Positions 46,963-57,335 of a DNA stretch of 64,000 bases are shown one piece after another (position 1 is the first letter of the stretch; each line of letters starts with the position of its first letter). Under the pieces are notes generated by a model. That model saw only the letters and a list, made by a program, of their open reading frames with translations, was not told the origin of the DNA and did no database searches. The stretch is from contig OZ025249.1 in assembly GCA_964019135.1 (NCBI GenBank), forward strand, positions 1,364,001-1,428,000, written 5' to 3'. The stretch is from Arenicola marina (taxonomy: Eukaryota > Annelida > Polychaeta > Arenicolidae). The position numbers and the translations under genes are program-made.

Positions 46963-49900
46963 TGATGGGTTTACCTTCCACTATGATGACTGGAGCATTC
47001 ACTGATGAATTTACCTTCAACTATGATGACTGGAACACACACTGATGGGTTTACCTTCCACTATGATGACTGGAGCATACGCTGATGGGTTTACCTTCCA
47101 CTATAATAACTGGAGCATACACTGATGGATTTACCTTCCACTATAATGACTGCAGCATACACTGATGGGCTTACCTTCCAGGATGATGACTGAAGCATAC
47201 ACTGATGGGTTTATCTTCAACTATAATGACTGGAGCATACACTGATGGGTTTACCTTCCACTATAATGACTGGAGCACACACTGATGGGTTTACCTCCAC
47301 TATAATGACAGGAGCATACAATCATGGGTGTACGTTCCACTATAATGACTGGAGCATACACTGATGGGTGTACATTCCACTATAATGACTGGAGCATACA
47401 CTGATGGGTGTACGTTCACCATAATAACTGGAGCATACCCTGATGGGTTTATCTTCAACTTTGATGACTGGAGCATACACTGATGGGTTTACCTTCCACT
47501 ATAATGACTGGAGCATACACTGATGGATTCACCTTCCACTATAATGACTGGAGCATACACTGATGGGTTTACCTCCCACTATAATGACTGGGGCATACAG
47601 TGATGGGTGTACGTTCCACTATAATGACTGGAGCATACACTGATGGGTGTACGTTCCACCATAATAACTGGAGTATACACTGATGGGTTTACCTTAAACC
47701 ATGATGACTGGAGCATACACTGATGGGTTTACCTTCCACTATAATGACTGGAGCATACACTGATGGGTTTACCTTCCACTATAATGACTGGAGCATACAC
47801 TGAGGGGTTTACCTTCCACTATGATGACTGGAGCATACACTGATGGGTGTACGTTTCATGATAATAACTGGAGCATACACTGATGGGTTTACTTTCAACT
47901 ATGATGACTGGAGCATACACTGATGGGTTTACCTTCCACTATAATGACTGGGGCATACACTGATGGGTTTACCTTCCACTATAATGACTGGAGCATACAC
48001 TGATGGGTTTACCTTCCACTATAATGACTGGAGCATAGACTGATGATTTTACCTTCCACTATGATGACTGGAGCATACAGTGATGGGTTTACCTTCAACT
48101 ATGATGACTGGAACATACACTGATGGGTTTAATTTCCACTATAATCACTGGAGTATACACTGATGGGTTTACCTTCCACTATGATGACTGGAGCATACAC
48201 TGATGGGTTTACCTCCCACTATAATGACTGGAGCATACGCTGATGGGTTTACCTTCCACTATGATGACTGGAGCATATACTGATGGGTTTACCTTCCACT
48301 ATGATGACTGGAGCATACACTGATGGGTTTACCTCCCACTATAATGACTGGAGCATACACTGATGGGTTTATCTTCCACTATGATGACTGGAGCATACAC
48401 TGATGGGTTTATCTTCCACTATTATGACTGGAGCATACACTGATGGGTTTACCTTCCACTATAATGACTGGAGCATACACTGATGGGTTTACCTTCCACT
48501 ATAATGACTGGAGCATACACTGATGGCTTTACCTTCTACTATAATGACTGGAGCATGCACGGATGGGTTTACCTTCCACTATAATGACTGGAGCATACAC
48601 TGATGGGTTTACCTTCTACTATAATGACTGGAATATGCACTGATGGGTTTACCTTCCACTATAATGACTGGAGCATACACTGATGGGTTTACCTTCCACT
48701 ATAATGACTGGAGTATACACTGATGGGTTTATCTTCCGCTATAATGACTGGAGCATACACTGATGGGTTTACCTTCCACTATAATGACTGGAGCATACAC
48801 TGATGGGTTTACATTCTACTATGATGACTGGAGCATGCACTGATGGGTTTACCTTCCACTATAATGACTATAGCATACACTGATGGGTTTACCTTCCACT
48901 ATGGTAACTGGAGTAAACACTGATGGGTTTACCTTCCACTATGATGAATGGAGCATACACTGATGGGTTTACCTTCCACTATGATGACTGGAGCATACAC
49001 TGATGGGTTTATCTCCAACTATAATGACTGGAGCATACACTGATGGGTTACCCTTCCACTATAATGAGTGGAGCATACACTGATGCGTTTACCTTCCACT
49101 ATGATGACCGGAGCGTACACTGATGGGTTTACCTTCACTATAATGACTGGGGCATACACTGATGGGTTTACCGTCCACATTAATGACTGGAGCATACACT
49201 GATGGGTTTACCTTCCACTATAATGACTGGAGCATACACTGATGGGTTTACCTCCCACTATGATGACTGGAGCATACACTGATGGGTTTACCTACCACTA
49301 TAATGACTGGAGCATAAACTTGTGGGTACCTTCCACTATAATGACTGGAGCATACACTGATGGGTTTACCTTCCACTATAATGACTGGAACGTGCACTGA
49401 TGGGTTTACCTTCCACTATAATGACTGGAGCATATACTGATGGGTTTACCTTCCACTATAATGAGTGGAACGTGCACTGATGGATTTACCTTCCACTATA
49501 ATGACTGGAGCATACACTGATGGGTTTATCTTCCGCTATGATAACTGGAGCAAACACTGATGGGTTTACCTTCCACTATGATGACTGGAGCATACACTGA
49601 TGAATTTACCTTCAACTATGATGACTGGAACACACACTGATGGGTTTACCTTCCACTATGATGACTGGAGCATACACTAATGGGCTTACCTTCCACTATG
49701 ATGACTAGACCATACACTGATGGGTTTACCTTCCACTATGATGACTTGAGTATACACTGATGTGTTTACCGTCCACTATGATGACTGGAGCATACACTGA
49801 TGGGTTTACCTTCCACTGTAATGACTGGAGCATGCACTGATGGGTTTACCTTACACTATGATGACTGGAGCATACGCTGGTGGGTTTACCTTGCACTATA

Positions 49901-52900
49901 ATCACTGGAGCATACACTGATGGGTTTATCATCCACTATGATGACTTGAGCATACACTGATGGGTTTACCTTCCACTATAATGACTGGAGCATACATTGA
50001 TGGGTTTACTTTCTACCATGATGACTGGAGCATACGCTGATGGGTTTACCTTCCACAATAATAACTGGAGCATACACTGATGGGTTTACCTTCAACTATA
50101 ATGAATGGAGCATACACTGATCGGTTTACCTTCCACTATGATGACTGGACCATACACTGATGGGTTTATCTTCAACTATAATGAATGGAGCATACACTGA
50201 TCGGTTTACCTTCCACTATGATGACTGGACCATACACTGATGGGTTTACCTTCCACTATAATGACTGGAGCATGCACTGATGGCTTTACCTTCCACTATA
50301 ATGACTGGAGCATACACTGATGTGTTTACCTTCTAATATAATGACTGGACCATACAATGATGGGTGTATGTTCCACTATAATGACTGGAGCATACACTGA
50401 TGGGTGTACGTTCAGCTATAATGACTGGAGCATACACTGATGGATGTACGTTCAGCTATAATGACTGAAGCATACACTGATGGGTGTACGTTCCACCATA
50501 ATGACTGGAGCATACCCTGATGAGTTTACCTTCCAATATAATGACTGGAGCATACACTGATGGGTTTACCTTCCAGTATGATGACTAGAACATACACTGA
50601 TGGGTTTACCGTCCACTATGATGACTGGAGCATACGCTGATGGGTTTATCTTCCACTATAATGACTGGAGCATACACTGATGGGTTTACCTTACACTATG
50701 ATGACTAGAGCATACGCTGATGGGTTTACCGTCCACTATAATAAATGGAGCATACACTGATGGGTTTACCGTCCACAATGATGACTGGAGCATACACTGA
50801 TGGGTTTACCTTCCACTATTATGACTGGAGCATACATTGATGGGTTTACCTTCCACTATGATGACTGGAGCATACGCTGATGGGTTTACCTTCCACTATA
50901 ATAACTGGAGCATACACTGATGGATTTACCTTCCACTATAATGACTGCAGCATACACTGATGGGCTTACCTTCCAGGATGATGACTGAAGCATACACTGA
51001 TGGGTTTATCTTCAACTATAATGACTGGTACATACACTGATGGGTTTACCTTCCACTATAATGACTGGAGCACACACTGATGGGTTTACCTTCCACTATA
51101 ATGACAGGAGCATACAATGATGGGTGTACGTTCCAGTATAATGACTGGAGCATACACTGATGGGTGTACGTTCCACTATAATGACTGGAGCATACACTGA
51201 TGGGTGTACGTTCACCATAATAACTGGAGCATACCCTGATGGGTTTATCTTCAACTATGATGGCTGGAGCATACACTGATGGGTTTACCTTCCACTATAA
51301 TGACTGGAGCATACACTGATGGATTCACCTTCCACTATAATGACTGGAGCATACACTGATGGGTTTACCTTCCACTATAATGACTGGAGCATACGCTGAT
51401 GGATTTACCTTCCACTTTAATGACTAGAGCATACACTGATGGGTTTACCTTCCACGATGATGACTGGAGCATACACTGATGGGTTTAACTTCAACTATAA
51501 TGACTGGGGCATACACTGATGGGTTTACCTTCCACTATAATGACTGGAGCATACACTGATGGGTTTACCTTCCACTATGATGACTGGAGCATACACTGAT
51601 GGGTTTACCTTCCACTATGATGACTGGAGCATACGCTGATGGGTTTACCTTCCACTATGATGACTGGAGCATATACTGATGGGTTTACCTTCCACTATAA
51701 TGACTGGAGCATACACTGATGGGTTTACCTTCCGCTATAATGACTGGAGCATACACTGATGGGTTTACCTTCTACTATAATGACAGGAGCATGCACGGAT
51801 GGGTTTACCTTCCACTATAATGACTGGAGCATACACTGATGGGTTTACCTTCCACTATAATGACTGGAGTATACACTGATGGGTTTATCTTCCGCTATAA
51901 TGACTGGAGCATACACTGATGGGTTTACCTTCCACTATAATGACTGGAGCATACACTGATGGGTTTACCTTCTACTATGATGACTGGAGCATGCACTGAT
52001 GGGTTTACCTTCCACTATAATGACTAGAGCATACACTGATGGGTTTACCTTCCACTATGGTAACTGGAGTAAACACTGATGGGTTTACCTTCCACTATAA
52101 TGAATGGAGCATACACTGATGGGTTTACCTTCCACTATGATGACTGGAGCATACACTGATGGGTTTAACTTCAACTATAATGACTGGAACATACACTGAT
52201 GGGTTAACCTTCCACTATAATGAGTGGAGCATACACTGATGGGTTTACCTTCCACTATGATGACCGGAGAGTACACTGATGGGTTTACCTTCACTATAAT
52301 GACTGGGGCATGCACTGATGGGCTTACCGTCCACATTAATGACTGGAGCATACACTGATGGGTTTACCTTCCACAATAATGACTGGAGCATACACTGATG
52401 GGTTTACCTTTCACTATGATGACTGGATCATACACTGATGGGTTTACCTACCACTATAATGACTGGAGCATAAACTTGTGGGTACCTTCCACTATAATGA
52501 CTGGAGCATACACTGATGGGTTTACCTTCCACTATAATGACTGGAACGTGCACTGATGGATGTACCTTCCACTATAATGACTGGAGGATAAACTGATGGG
52601 TTTACCTTCCACTATAATGACTGGAACGTGCACTGATGGGTTTACCTTCCACTATAATGACTGGAGCATACACTGTCGGGTTTATCTTCCGCTATGATAA
52701 CTGGAGCAAACACTGATGGGTTTACCTTCCACTATGATGACTGGAGCATACACTGATGAATTTACCTTCAACTATGATGACTGGAACATACACTGATGGG
52801 TTTACCTTCAACTATGATGACTGGAGCATACACTAATGGGCTTACCTTCCACTATGATGACTAGACCATACACTGATGGGTTTACCTTCCACTATGATGA

Positions 52901-53465
52901 CTTGAGTATACACTGATGTGTTTACCGTCCACTATGATGAATGGAACATACACTGATGGGTTTACCTTCCACTGTAATGACTGGAGCATGCACTGATGGG
53001 TTTACCTTACACTATGATGACTGGAGCATACGCTGATGGGTTTACGTTCCACAATAATAACTGGAGCATACACTGATGGCTTTACCTTCCACTATAATGA
53101 CTGGAGCATACACTGATGGGTTTACCTTCCACTATGATGACTGGAGCATACACTGATGGGTTTATCTTCAACTATAATGACTGGAGCATACACTGATGGG
53201 TTTACCTTCCACTATGATGACTGGACAATACACTGATGGGTTTACCTTCCACTATAATGACTGGAGCATGCACTGATGGCTTTACCTTCCACTATAATGA
53301 CTGGAGCATACACTGATGGTTTAACCTTCCAATATAATGACTGGAGCATACACGGATGGGTTTACCTTCCACTATGATGACTGGAGCATACACTGATGGG
53401 TTTATCTTCCACTATAATGACTGGAGCATACACTGATTGGTTTACCTTCCACTATAATGACTGGA
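46963..53465. repeat. About 6.4-kb duplicated block, copy 2
   Basis: This is the second copy of 38,771-45,195. It begins inside a monomer run shared with 38,771 (TGATGAATTTACC at 47,003) and ends at about 53,465. There the first copy continues GGACCATACAATG but this one continues GGAGCACACACTG. Relative to copy 1 it contains an extra local 80-bp duplication at 50,081-50,240, and it lacks one pair of monomers. Confidence 0.75.
50081..50240. repeat. 80-bp local dimer duplication
   Basis: Two consecutive 80-bp dimers (50,081-50,160 and 50,161-50,240) each carry an ATGAATGGAGC monomer followed by a GATCGGTTTACC...GGACCATAC monomer. Only one such dimer exists at the matching place near 41,980-42,050, so the duplication arose after the larger 8.2-kb-offset duplication. 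Confidence 0.8.
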
Positions 53466-55119
53466 GCACACACTGATGGGTGTACCTTCCACTATAATGA
53501 CAGGAGCATACAATGATGGGTGTACGTTCCACTATAATGACTGGAGCATACACTGATGGGTGTACGTTCCACTATAATGACTGGAGCATACACTGATGGG
53601 TGTACGTTCACCATAATAACTGGAGCATACCCTGATGGGTTTATCTTCAACTATGATGACTGGAGCATACACTGATGGGTTTACCTTCCACTATAATGAC
53701 TGGAGCATACACTGATGGATTCACCTTCCACTATAATGACTGGAGCATACACTGATGGGTTTACCTCCCACTATAATGACTGGAGCATACAGTGATGGGT
53801 GTTCGTTCCACTATAATGACTGGAGCATACACTGATGGGTGTACGTTCCACCATAATAACTGGAGTATACACTGATGGGTTTACCTTAAACTATGATGAC
53901 TGGAGCATACACTGATGGGTTTACCTTCCACTATAATGACTGGAGCATACACTGATGGGTTTACCTTCCACTATAATGACTGGAGCATACACTGATGGGT
54001 TTACCTTCCACTATAATGACTGGAGCATACACTGATGGGTTTACCTTCCACTATGATGACTGGAGCATACACTGATGGGTGTACGTTCCATGATAATAAC
54101 TGGAGCATACACTGATGGGTTTACCTTCAACTATGATGACTGGAGCATACACTGATGGGTTTACCTTCCACTATAATGACTGGGGCATACACTGATGGGT
54201 TTACCTTCCACTATAAAGACTGGAGCATACACTGATGGGTTTACCTTCCACTATAATGACTAGAGCATAGACTGATGATTTTACCTTCCACTATGATGAC
54301 TGGAACATACAGTGATGGGTTTACCTTCAACTATGATGACTGGAACATACACTGATGGGTTTAACTTCCACTATAATCACTGGAGTATACACTGATGGGT
54401 TTACCTTCCACTATAATGACTGGAGCATACACTGATGGATTTACCTTCCACTTTAATGACTGGAGCATACACTGATGGGTTTACCTTCCACGATGATGAC
54501 TGGAGCATACACTGATGGGTTTAACTTCAACTATAATGACTGGGGCATACACTGATGGGTTTACCTTCCACTAAAATGACTGGAGCATACACTGATGGGT
54601 TTACCTTCCACTATGATGACTGGAGCATACACTGATGGGTTTATCCTCCACTATGATGACTGGAGCATACACTGATGGGTTTACCTTCCACTCTAATGAC
54701 TGGAGCATACACTGATGGGTTTACCTTCCACTATAATGACTGGAGCATACACTGATGGGTTTACCTTCTACTATAATGACTGGAGCATGCACGGATGGGT
54801 TTACCTTCCACTATAATGAATGGAGCATACACTGATGGGTTTACCTTCTACTATAATGACTGGAATATGCACTGATGGGTTTACCTTCCACTATAATGAC
54901 TGGAGCATACACTGATGGGTTTACCTTCCACTATAATGACTGGAGCATACACTGATGGGTTTATCTTCCGCTATAATGACTGGAGCATACACTGATGGGT
55001 TTACCTTCCACTATAATGACTGGAGCATACACTGATGGGTTTACCTTCTACTATAATGACTGGAGTAAACACTGATGGGTTTATCTTCCACTGTAATGAA
55101 TGGAGCATACACTGATGGG

Positions 55120-55729
55120 TTTACCTTCCACTATGATAACTGGAGTAAACACTGTTGGGTTTACCTTGCACTATATTGACTAAAGCATACACTGATGGGT
55201 TTACCTTCCACTATAATGACTGGAGCATACACTGATGGGTTTACCTTCCACTATAATGACTGGAGCACACACTGATGGGTTTACCTTTCACTATGATAAC
55301 TGGAATAAACACTGATGGGTTTACCTTGCACTATATTGACTAGAGCATACACTGATGGGTTTACCTTCCACTATAATGACTGGAGCATACACTGATGGGT
55401 TTACCTTCCACTATAATGACTGGAGCATACACTGATGGGTTTACCTTCCACTATAATGACTGGAGCATACACTGATGGGTTTACCTTCCACTATGATAAT
55501 TCGAGCATACACTGATGGGTTTACCTTCCACTATAATGACTGGAGCATACACTGATGGGTTTACCTTCCACTATGATAATTCGAGCATACACTGATGGGT
55601 TTACCTTCCATTATAATGACTGGAGCATACACTGATGGGTTTACCTTCCACTATGATATTTCGAGCATACACTGATGGGTTTACCTTTAATTATAATGAC
55701 TGGAGCACACACTGATGGGTTTACCTTCG
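55120..55729. repeat. Degenerate right edge of the satellite with short higher-order periods
   Basis: Monomers at the array boundary differ from the interior. A GATAACTGGA(G/A)TAAACAC plus TTGCACTATATTGACTA pair recurs 160 bp apart (55,132 and 55,292). A GATAATTCGAGC or GATATTTCGAGC monomer recurs exactly every 80 bp (55,491, 55,571, 55,651). The TTCGAGC form occurs nowhere else in the array. The last monomers lose homology at about 55,729. Confidence 0.8.
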
Positions 55730-55776
55730 TCTCTAATAACAATACCTCTCTCCCCACTGACCACTGCCTATGCCAA

Positions 55777-55880
55777 AGATCAGGGTCAGGGCTCAGGGGT
55801 AAGAGATCAGGGCTCAGAGGTCAGAGATCAGGGCTCAGGGGTCAGAGATCAGGGTCAATGGTCAGGAGTCAGGGGTCACG
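55777..55880. repeat. 21-bp imperfect tandem repeat rich in GGTCA hexamers
   Basis: About five copies of a 21-bp unit (AGATCAGGGCTCAGAGGTCAG and variants) follow the satellite edge. The units contain AGGTCA, GGGTCA and TGGTCA hexamers in direct orientation. One pair, GGGTCA-A-TGGTCA at 55,852-55,864, has the one-base spacing of a DR1 nuclear-receptor site. Whether this is regulatory or only a simple repeat is not known. Open frames across it (55,675-55,896 and 55,715-55,975, + strand) follow from the 21-bp (7-codon) period and are not treated as genes. Confidence 0.8.
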
Positions 55881-55888
55881 GTTTTGCC

Positions 55889-55972
55889 TTTTCTGACAAA
55901 CACCACTTACAGTCATCTGGCCTGTTCATGCCATTCTGTAGCTGGATAAACGAAGACAAATGGTGTCAGAAA
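55889..55972. other. 84-bp segment with inverted ends (possible small mobile-element remnant or hairpin)
   Basis: The left end reads TTTCTGACAAACACCA (55,890-55,905) and the right end TGGTGTCAGAAA (55,961-55,972). The two are reverse complements apart from a 4-base insertion in the left arm, with eight perfect outer pairs (TTTCTGAC/GTCAGAAA). The interior is unique and about 55 bp long. An AATAAA (55,971-55,976, + strand) overlaps the right end. The segment could be a miniature inverted-repeat element or a structured element, but no target-site duplication is obvious. Confidence 0.4.
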
Positions 55973-56152
55973 TAAAACACATAATAATATGTTTATTATC
56001 TAAAAGATACAAATATATAGGTAGCTTATAGTGTCACAGTGTCGATGTTTCACAACATTCTAAGAGAAGTAGTCATGTGGTCTAATGATGTCTACACTGC
56101 CGTAAGTTAACAACCATGGTTCCACGACTCATACTGTGTATTGTCACACTGG
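55973..56152. other. AT-rich spacer without recognisable content
   Basis: This is unique, AT-rich sequence between the inverted-end segment and the 44-bp minisatellite. It includes an ATAATAATATGTTTATTAT stretch with a small dyad. I see no open frame, RNA gene or transposon signature. Confidence 0.6.
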
Positions 56153-56965
56153 CAGCGGCCTGTCAATATATCACATCACAGTCTGATACACAGTGACATC
56201 GGCCTGTCAATATATCACATCACAGTCTGATACACAGTGACATCGGCCTGTCAATATATCACATCACAGTCTGATACACTGTGACATCGGCCTGTCAATA
56301 TATATCACATCACAGTCTGATACACAGTGACATCGGCCTGTCAATATATCACATCACAGTCTGATACACTGTGACATCGGCTTGTCAATATATCACATCA
56401 CAGTCTGATACACTGTGACATCGGCCTGTCAATATATATCACATCACAGTAATATACACTGTGACATCGGCCTGTCAATATATCACATCACAGTCTGATA
56501 CACTGTGACATCGGCCTGTTCATATATCACATCACAGTCTGATACTGTGACATCGGCCTGTCAATATATCACATCAGTCTGATACACTGTGACATCGGCC
56601 TGTCAATATATCACATTAGTCTGATACACTGTGACATCGGCCTGTCAATATATCACATCAGTCTGATACACTGTGACATCGGCCTGTCAATATATCACAT
56701 CAGTCTGATACGCTGTGACATCGGCCTGTCAATATATCATATCACAGTCTGATACACTGTGACATCGGCCTGTCCATATATCACATCACAGTCCGATACT
56801 GTGACATCAGCCTGTCAATATATCACATCAGTCTGATACACTGTGACATCGGCCTGTCCATATATCACATCACAGTCTGATACTGTGACATCGGCCTGTC
56901 AATATATCACATCAGTCTGATACACTGTGACATCGGCCTGTCAATGTATCACATCACAGTCTGTA
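56153..56965. repeat. 44-bp minisatellite, about 19 copies, with an embedded dyad
   Basis: CATCGGCCTGTCAATATATC recurs at 56,197, 56,241, 56,285, 56,331, 56,375, 56,419, 56,465 and on to 56,931. Units are 44 bp, with 46-bp variants (extra TA) and 42-bp variants. The 42-bp units arise in two ways: loss of CA (ATCAGTCTG) or loss of AC (GATACTGTGA). Full-length units contain TCACAGT-CTGATAC-ACTGTGA, a 7-bp inverted repeat with a 7-base loop. The array lies 0.4-1.2 kb downstream of the minus-strand gene's stop codon, outside the predicted transcript. Confidence 0.92.
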
Positions 56966-57211
56966 ACTTTATTACAAGTTGTGTATCACAGTCGCCTTCA
57001 GAATCAACAGATATACATGGTAGCAACAATAGGTATACTTTAATAAATCTTACTGTCAATGCACCAACTGTTCAGTGCCATGAGCTCCTGTACTGGGACA
57101 CTAACAGTTAGACCGACGGATTGAGGTCGCATCAACCCAGTCAAAGTGGTGTATAACGATGATCCAGGGCTTTCCTGACAATATTCACTCATCAACCCTT
57201 TCCTTTAGCGA
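56966..57211. other. Unique 3' flanking sequence
   Basis: This is non-repetitive sequence between the 44-bp minisatellite and the gene's G-rich downstream tract. I see no long open frame, no tRNA-like fold and no recognisable element. Confidence 0.5.
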
Positions 57212-57238
57212 CCCCCCCCTCGCCCCCTCCCCCTCCCC
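57212..57238 (-). terminator. G-rich downstream tract (G-quadruplex or MAZ-like pause candidate)
   Basis: On the minus strand this reads GGGGAGGGGGAGGGGG followed by a further run of G. It lies about 50-80 nt beyond the poly(A) signal of the minus-strand gene. G-runs of this type, including MAZ-like GGGGAGGGGG, are known to pause polymerase and aid 3' end formation, and four or more G-runs can form a quadruplex. The role here is inferred from sequence and position only. Confidence 0.45.
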
Positions 57239-57289
57239 ATTTCACCCACCATCATTACCGCCGTCATTCCCAGGAGAAGGCACGGGTAT

Positions 57290-57295
57290 TTTATT
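57290..57295 (-). promoter_or_regulatory. Poly(A) signal AATAAA of the NACHT-WD gene
   Basis: TTTATT on the + strand is a canonical AATAAA on the minus strand, 41 nt after the TAG stop codon. Cleavage would be expected about 10-30 nt further on, giving a very short 3' UTR of roughly 55-75 nt. A G-rich tract follows, which fits an authentic 3' end. A distal AATAAA also exists at 55,997-55,992, beyond the 44-bp minisatellite, and could serve a longer isoform. Confidence 0.6.
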
Positions 57296-57298
57296 TGA

Positions 57299-57333
57299 CA
57301 CGTGGTGACACGTGGTGACACGTGGTGACGTCA
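57299..57333. promoter_or_regulatory. Three CACGTG palindromes and one TGACGTCA palindrome in the 3' UTR
   Basis: A 10-bp repeat (CGTGGTGACA) places CACGTG at 57,299, 57,309 and 57,319, and ends in a perfect TGACGTCA at 57,326-57,333. These match the E-box (bHLH) and CRE (CREB/ATF) consensus sites. They lie between the stop codon and the poly(A) signal, so binding-site function is speculative. A simple 10-bp duplication explains the E-box copies. Confidence 0.4.
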
Positions 57334-57335
57334 GC

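Larger units (their letters stand above)
1..55729. repeat. 40-bp satellite (megasatellite) array, about 1,390 copies
   Basis: The whole stretch is a head-to-tail array of a 40-bp monomer that begins TGATGGGTTTACCTTCC and ends GGAGCATACAC on the + strand. It is open at the left window edge and ends at about 55,729, where monomer homology stops after 'gggtttaccttcg'. All copies share one orientation and no other sequence interrupts them. Common variant positions are ATAATGAC/ATGATGAC, TTTACCTTCC/TGTACGTTCC, TACAC/TACGC, and GGAGC/GGAAC. Rare length variants are 39 bp (TTCACTATAA with one C lost) and 38 bp (AAACTTGTGGGTACC). The array holds no gene: the consensus has stops on both strands (TGA and TAATGA forward, GGTAAACCC reverse). 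The few open frames arise where length variants shift the reading frame. A centromeric, heterochromatic or interstitial location cannot be told from sequence alone. The array lies 1.6 kb from the 3' end of an intact gene. Confidence 0.98.

Noticed and set aside
1..55729. Possible CRISPR array
   Set aside because: The 40-bp units are contiguous with no alternating unique spacers, and the host genome is eukaryotic. This is a satellite, not repeat-spacer architecture.
1..55729. Telomeric repeat or rDNA spacer
   Set aside because: No TTAGGG-type hexamer tract occurs and no rRNA sequence is present. The monomer is 40 bp and unrelated to either.
55675..55975. Two overlapping + strand open frames at the satellite edge (73 and 86 codons)
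   Set aside because: They begin in satellite monomers and run through the 21-bp repeat, whose 7-codon period keeps any stop-free frame open. Both show only repetitive residues until the final 30 codons, with no family resemblance.
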